Shown here piece by piece: positions 23,501 to 25,572 of a stretch of 25,572 nucleotides of DNA; the first letter of the stretch is position 1; every line of letters begins with the position of its first letter. The stretch covers positions 1 to 25,572 of the forward strand of contig CAZYJR010000045.1 of the NCBI GenBank assembly GCA_964647905.1, in the 5' to 3' direction. Both the position numbers and the translations under genes were made by a program. The DNA is from CAZYJR01 sp964647905. Lineage in GTDB: Bacteria > Desulfobacterota > DSM-4660 > Desulfatiglandales > HGW-15. The notes under the pieces are model-generated. The model saw only the letters and a program-made list of their open reading frames with translations, did no database searches and was not told the DNA's origin.

Positions 23501-24024
23501 CGGTCTACGGCATTGTCAAGCAGAACAACGGGTTCATTAATGCGTACAGCGAACCGGGCCTCGGGACGACCATCAGGATATACCTGCCACGCCACGAAGG
23601 CGATTCAACCAAGGAGATCCAAAAGGAGGAGTCCGAAGAAACTCCATCAGGCCAAGGTGAAACCGTCCTGATTGTCGAGGACGAGACGCCTGTATTGAAG
23701 CTCAGCCAAAGACTTCTCCAAAAGCTGGGCTACAAGGTCCTGACAGCAACGACGCCGAGCGAGGCAATAAGACTTGCCGAGAGACACCCGGGCTCGATTG
23801 ACCTTCTCATGACCGACGTGGTCATGCCGGAGATGAACGGCCGGGATCTGGCCGAAATGCTGCATGCCGATCATCCGGCCATGAAAACCCTCTTTATGTC
23901 GGGCTACACGGCAAATGTGATATCTTATCAGGGGGTTCTAGCGGAGGGGGTATGCTTTCTCGAGAAGCCCTTTTCCATGACGGATATTGCCGCCAAGGTA
24001 CGCGAGGCCTTGAGTGCGGAATAG
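20563..24024 (+). CDS. Hybrid sensor histidine kinase (MEDS-PAS-GAF-PAS-PAS-HisKA-HATPase-REC)
   Basis: A 1153-residue soluble sensor kinase. It begins with a MEDS (DcmR-like) sensory domain (about 10-180, DQLNPGDHLCCIY to HPAVVVGTEIYENF), then PAS (about 220-335), GAF (about 345-515), PAS (525-640) and PAS (645-775) domains. The HisKA box is GGVAHDFNNML with His792. The ATPase has N-box NLCVNARDAI, DNGCGMD and GTGLGLATVYGIVKQ. The C-terminal receiver carries phospho-acceptor Asp1085 (LMTDVVMP) and Lys in EKPF. No membrane helices are visible. The ATG at 20563 follows an AGAAGAG stretch; two in-frame starts (20542, 20548) are possible. No response regulator gene is adjacent. The MEDS domain is known from C1-related sensors in methanogens and methylotrophs; the signal here is unknown. 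Confidence 0.93.
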   Translation: MTHTPLPQSIDQLNPGDHLCCIYETEEQRRTLLTPFLRQGLEHGEKVLYLIDESSREDILDYLGTTGIKEERYLERGQLEFLAAEEVCIRRGTFDPDSMMALLEREIEKAVDEGWEGLRLTGEMSWAVQGLPGSERLIEYEAKLNRFLDQRRCISLCQYDRRRFDSRVLLDVLRTHPAVVVGTEIYENFHYVSPEALLDEAPFEGELERWIQSLVERTESEARYRTFINSTSDMVFLKDEGFRHIVANKALADFFGRPPEAVIGLSDFELIPPEAATDCQASDKRALETGSVVVTEEVMGDRVFETTKFPASLPSGRTGVGGFIRDITERKRIEGEIKRRNEELAALNAIGAMVNQSLDLDRVLNAALRETLAVLGVEAGLIYLSDQTGRTFSPVSHHGISPDLLHDLSRLEIGEGLAGHVAKSGDPLVISLDRDSRNLSRTSIREGFRSYAGVPIRFKDKVLGVMSLITCQEEYFKPEHLTLLGSIGNQVGVAIENAYLYEQARREIAERDQAEKALRESEEKYRLLVENAGEAILVVQDHMLKFANTKLFEMTGFTNDELVSEPLSEFIHPADREMVLGRHEKRRQGMDVPPRYSFRVLSKSGDVRWVELNVAMIEWEGRPAALGFLSDITERKQAEEALRESQEYQQAMIATSPLAIFSLDPDGRVRSWNVAAERSFGWSEQEVLGEFLPIVPEDQLDAFAALRMRVLEGETLHRLELTRRRKDGSPVEVSVSAAPIRDNKGRIEAIMAVLEDISDRKRAEEEREKLEAQLRQSQKMEAVGRLAGGVAHDFNNMLSVIIGHAELAMTKVDPDSPLQEDLQQVHNAGQRSTAIIRQLLAFARKQIISPQVLDLNETVEGMLKMLRRLIGEDIELSWRPGANLWPVRMDPSQLDQILANLCVNARDAIDGVGKITIETGTVTFDEAYCAAHHGFVPGDFVLLAVTDNGCGMDKDTLDNVFEPFFTTKGTDKGTGLGLATVYGIVKQNNGFINAYSEPGLGTTIRIYLPRHEGDSTKEIQKEESEETPSGQGETVLIVEDETPVLKLSQRLLQKLGYKVLTATTPSEAIRLAERHPGSIDLLMTDVVMPEMNGRDLAEMLHADHPAMKTLFMSGYTANVISYQGVLAEGVCFLEKPFSMTDIAAKVREALSAE

Positions 24025-24155
24025 TCCTCTCACCTGCAACTCCCCATCAAACCCCCTTTCCTTCCCCGTATCAATCACCCTGACCCCAACGCGCTTTATC
24101 CCGGTCGCTACATATTATGGATCCAAAAAGCCATATAAAAAGCCATGTTTATATA

Positions 24156-24184
24156 TTGACAGATTTTCCTCCCCAATCTAGCAT
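24156..24184 (+). promoter_or_regulatory. Candidate promoter of the decayed toxin-antitoxin unit
   Basis: TTGACA (24156-24161), 17-base spacer, TAGCAT (24179-24184). It sits immediately before the BrnT-like remnant at 24191. Base composition falls sharply here relative to the kinase gene. Confidence 0.4.
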
Positions 24185-24190
24185 TACTTT

Positions 24191-24355
24191 ACGAGCAAAC
24201 GATCGTATTTTGAATGGGGTTCCAAAAAGGACAAACAAAACCAGGAAAAACATGGGGTTTCTTTCGCTCTGGCACGGCTTGCTTTCTTGGACACTGATCG
24301 TGTTATCCTTTAAGACCTTGAACACAGCGAAGATGAAAAACGATTTTACTGTCTC
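24191..24355 (+). pseudogene. BrnT-type toxin remnant
   Basis: In one frame the DNA reads SKRSYFEWGSKKDKQNQEKH then GVSFALARLAFLDTDRVIL, a TAA, and DLEHSEDEKRFYCL. This follows the N-terminal two thirds of BrnT-family ribonuclease toxins (YFEWD, KHGVSF, DEKRYY). The expected start codon is ACG (24191) and the in-frame TAA at 24311 lies where homologues have Glu. The C-terminal third, including the RIISAR-like catalytic end, is absent; the sequence passes directly into the antitoxin frame. It is therefore not functional. Confidence 0.7.
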
Positions 24356-24526
24356 TGACTGTCTCCCATCGCCAAAAGATCTTGCTCTCAAAGATGAAAC
24401 GGTCAAGGTTACAATTACGCTGAGCAAAACAAGTATAGATTTTTAAAAAAAGAAGCGTAATAATACAGTACATAATATCAAAAAATGATTCGTAGGCTTC
24501 TGGATGAATATACTGCCCATAAATAA
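24333..24526 (+). pseudogene. CopG-type antitoxin remnant
   Basis: ATG at 24333 starts MKNDFTVSDCLPSPKDLALK, then ETVKVTITLSKTSIDF, which is the N-terminus of a ribbon-helix-helix antitoxin. A frameshift at the run of T/A near 24441 and three TAA codons interrupt it, after which YQKMIRRLLDEYTAHK completes the expected C-terminus with a TAA at 24524. The three TAA codons are at positions where homologues have Lys or Gln. It overlaps the toxin remnant by about 20 bases in another frame, indicating that the toxin 3' end was deleted. Confidence 0.7.
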
Positions 24527-24535
24527 CTGAGGATC

Positions 24536-24622
24536 CATAACTACAGCATGAACCCGGACCGGGGAACAGTAGCTCCGCTCCGCTTTGCAGCTGTTTTCCG
24601 GCCGCTTATGCTGTCCGTTATG
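24536..24622 (+). repeat. attC-like recombination site 1
   Basis: An 87-base imperfect palindrome with integron attC architecture. Outer boxes CATAAC and GTTATG (24536-24541, 24617-24622), inner boxes CAGCAT and ATGCTG (24544-24549, 24608-24613), and a central stem CCGGGGAACAG/CTGTTTTCCGG (24559-24569, 24591-24601) with two G-T pairs. Unequal spacers of two and three bases between the boxes are as expected for attC. It lies ten bases after the antitoxin remnant and 34 bases before the next gene, as a cassette boundary should. Confidence 0.65.
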
Positions 24623-24656
24623 ACTCAAGAATACAGAAAGGTAATCCAAAAAAAAT

Positions 24657-25265
24657 ATGAAATTACAACGAAACGATAGGTGTCCCTGTGGAAGTGGGAA
24701 GAAATACAAGAAATGCTGCTATCTTGATCCTGTAAAGAACGCGGAAATAACCAGGGCAGCCTCTTTTACAACCACTTGGGATGAGTTGGCTGAACTACTG
24801 TCAAAACCAATGCAAGTATATAGGCTCAAAGTGGTCTTAATTCGAATGGGATACAATGTGATAGAGGAAGAGATATCACGGACATTTGAGGTGGAAGGTA
24901 ATCAAACATTGTATGATCTTCATATTACTATTCAAGATGCATTTAATTGGGATAATGATCATATGTTCTCATTTTATTTTGGAGGAAGATTATTCGACAG
25001 AGAGAATGAATATTCAGGTGGTCCACTAGGTGAGCACATTGTGCCAGGAATGGGCGCACCATCTAAGTCGGCAGCGGCAACCCAACTTAGAGATTTAGAC
25101 CTTATTGAGAATTCAACCTTTTTATATCTTTTCGATTACGGTGATGAGTTGGTTCACGAAGTCATAGTTGAGAAAATACAGGATAAAAATGATGAAATTA
25201 AAGTACGTCCGACCTTAGTAAGTCAATTAGGCACACCTCCGCCTCAATATGGAGAGGTCGAGTGA
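24657..25265 (+). CDS. SEC-C motif and pRiA4b ORF-3-like domain protein
   Basis: A 202-residue protein with an N-terminal SEC-C zinc motif (NDRCPCGSGKKYKKCC; C9, C11, C20, C21) followed by a plasmid pRiA4b ORF-3-like domain (about 45-185), including VYRLKVVLI, TLYDLHITIQDAFNWDNDHM and FLYLFDYGDELVHEV. The SEC-C motif binds zinc and often mediates protein or nucleic-acid contacts; the ORF-3 domain has no established function. Composition is clearly more AT-rich than the aro operon and the kinase. A weak AAAGG lies about 16 bases upstream of the ATG. It is flanked on both sides by attC-like sites, so it looks like an integron gene cassette, possibly a mobile accessory or stability function (inference). 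Confidence 0.85.
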   Translation: MKLQRNDRCPCGSGKKYKKCCYLDPVKNAEITRAASFTTTWDELAELLSKPMQVYRLKVVLIRMGYNVIEEEISRTFEVEGNQTLYDLHITIQDAFNWDNDHMFSFYFGGRLFDRENEYSGGPLGEHIVPGMGAPSKSAAATQLRDLDLIENSTFLYLFDYGDELVHEVIVEKIQDKNDEIKVRPTLVSQLGTPPPQYGEVE

Positions 25266-25300
25266 TTCATGCGTTTTGAAGTAGAGAAGCAAACAATAGG

Positions 25301-25382
25301 GTATAACAAGACAAATGCACTTGGATGGCAAGAAGCGCTGGTTCCCTCTTCTTTTTGACGCAGATGATTTTCAGCGTTAGCT
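25301..25382 (+). repeat. attC-like recombination site 2
   Basis: TATAAC at 25302 and GTTAGCT at 25376-25382 form the outer boxes. Inside, GA-AAAT-CA-CT (25310-25321) pairs with AG-TG-ATTT-TC (25362-25372), leaving C25312 and G25317 unpaired on the left arm. Extrahelical bases on one arm are the defining feature of attC. It begins 36 bases after the stop of the SEC-C gene. Confidence 0.65.
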
Positions 25383-25572
25383 GTTTGTTCCATATAATCA
25401 AGGGTTAGAGATAATGGATTTATTGCTTGTCACGTCACAGCCCAAAGCTTCTTGGGACAGTAGAATTTCAGTTGATTGGGGGTGAGGGACCTTAAGAGTT
25501 TTAGCTCAAAAAGGCCCACCCGAATTGAGCGATTCATAAGCGCAAAAATCCCTTTACAATTGGATAAGGTTC
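25383..25572. other. Window end, no supported gene
   Basis: AT-rich sequence after attC-like site 2, with only short frames (a 23-codon + frame from 25414 and a 35-codon minus frame from 25537), neither recognisable. It may be the start of another cassette cut off by the window. Confidence 0.4.

Noticed and set aside
24149..24427. Minus-strand 92-codon frame with a hydrophobic stretch, possible membrane peptide
   Set aside because: The + strand of the same DNA reads as a BrnT toxin and antitoxin remnant, which explains the sequence better.
24117..24446. 109-codon + strand frame as an intact protein
   Set aside because: Only its last 37 codons match an antitoxin N-terminus; the rest is an out-of-frame reading of the toxin remnant.
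25430..25537. 35-codon minus-strand frame near the window end
   Set aside because: Too short, no family resemblance and no supporting context.
1..25572. CRISPR arrays, tRNA and rRNA genes, complete insertion sequences
   Set aside because: No regularly spaced repeats, cloverleaf-like or rRNA-like sequence, or transposase gene was seen.

Overview
The window looks like a chromosomal segment of an anaerobic, GC-rich deltaproteobacterial-type organism (Desulfobacterota or a near relative). This is an inference from gene content: an archaeal-type entry into the shikimate pathway inside a bacterial aro operon, an aldehyde:ferredoxin oxidoreductase, remnants of a 2-hydroxyacyl-CoA dehydratase activator, a DUF1638 protein and a MEDS-domain hybrid kinase. 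No rRNA or tRNA was seen, so the taxonomy is not fixed.

Region 1 (12-8407, + strand) is a tightly packed aromatic amino acid operon: shikimate kinase, chorismate synthase, ADH synthase (DKFP route), chorismate mutase/prephenate dehydratase, prephenate dehydrogenase, 3-dehydroquinate synthase II, type I dehydroquinate dehydratase, shikimate dehydrogenase and EPSP synthase. Most junctions are ATGA overlaps. Together they cover everything from the 7-carbon precursor to chorismate, phenylpyruvate and the tyrosine branch, with the archaeal ADH synthase/DHQ synthase II pair in place of classical DAHP synthase and AroB. The only large gap (1650-1901) holds an aromatic-codon-rich short ORF and two hairpins that resemble an attenuator.

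Region 2 (8408-13895) is a mixed, decaying accessory stretch. It has two dispersed GNAT acetyltransferase remnants with the same frameshift, two remnants of a BadF/HgdC-type activator C-terminus, and a methyltransferase interrupted by one in-frame TGA. Among them are apparently intact minus-strand genes: a Crp/Fnr regulator, a DUF1638 protein, a 41-residue zinc-ribbon-like protein, and a GntR regulator overlapping a polyferredoxin-like protein. The GntR gene has a clear promoter with a perfect dyad.

Region 3 (13950-20248) is dominated by a minus-strand transcription unit: Lrp/AsnC regulator, DUF917 protein, HyuA-type hydantoinase/oxoprolinase, Asp/Glu/hydantoin racemase and tungsten-type aldehyde:ferredoxin oxidoreductase. 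It reads as a self-regulated anaerobic catabolic module for a cyclic amide or hydantoin-like compound; the substrate is unknown.

Region 4 (20563-24024) is one large + strand hybrid histidine kinase (MEDS-PAS-GAF-PAS-PAS-HisKA-HATPase-REC), divergent from the Lrp operon.

Region 5 (24025-25572) is AT-richer and looks acquired. A decayed BrnT-type toxin is fused to a CopG-type antitoxin remnant, followed by an attC-like site, a SEC-C/pRiA4b ORF-3-like gene and a second attC-like site. This is the layout of integron gene cassettes, although no integrase is present in the window.
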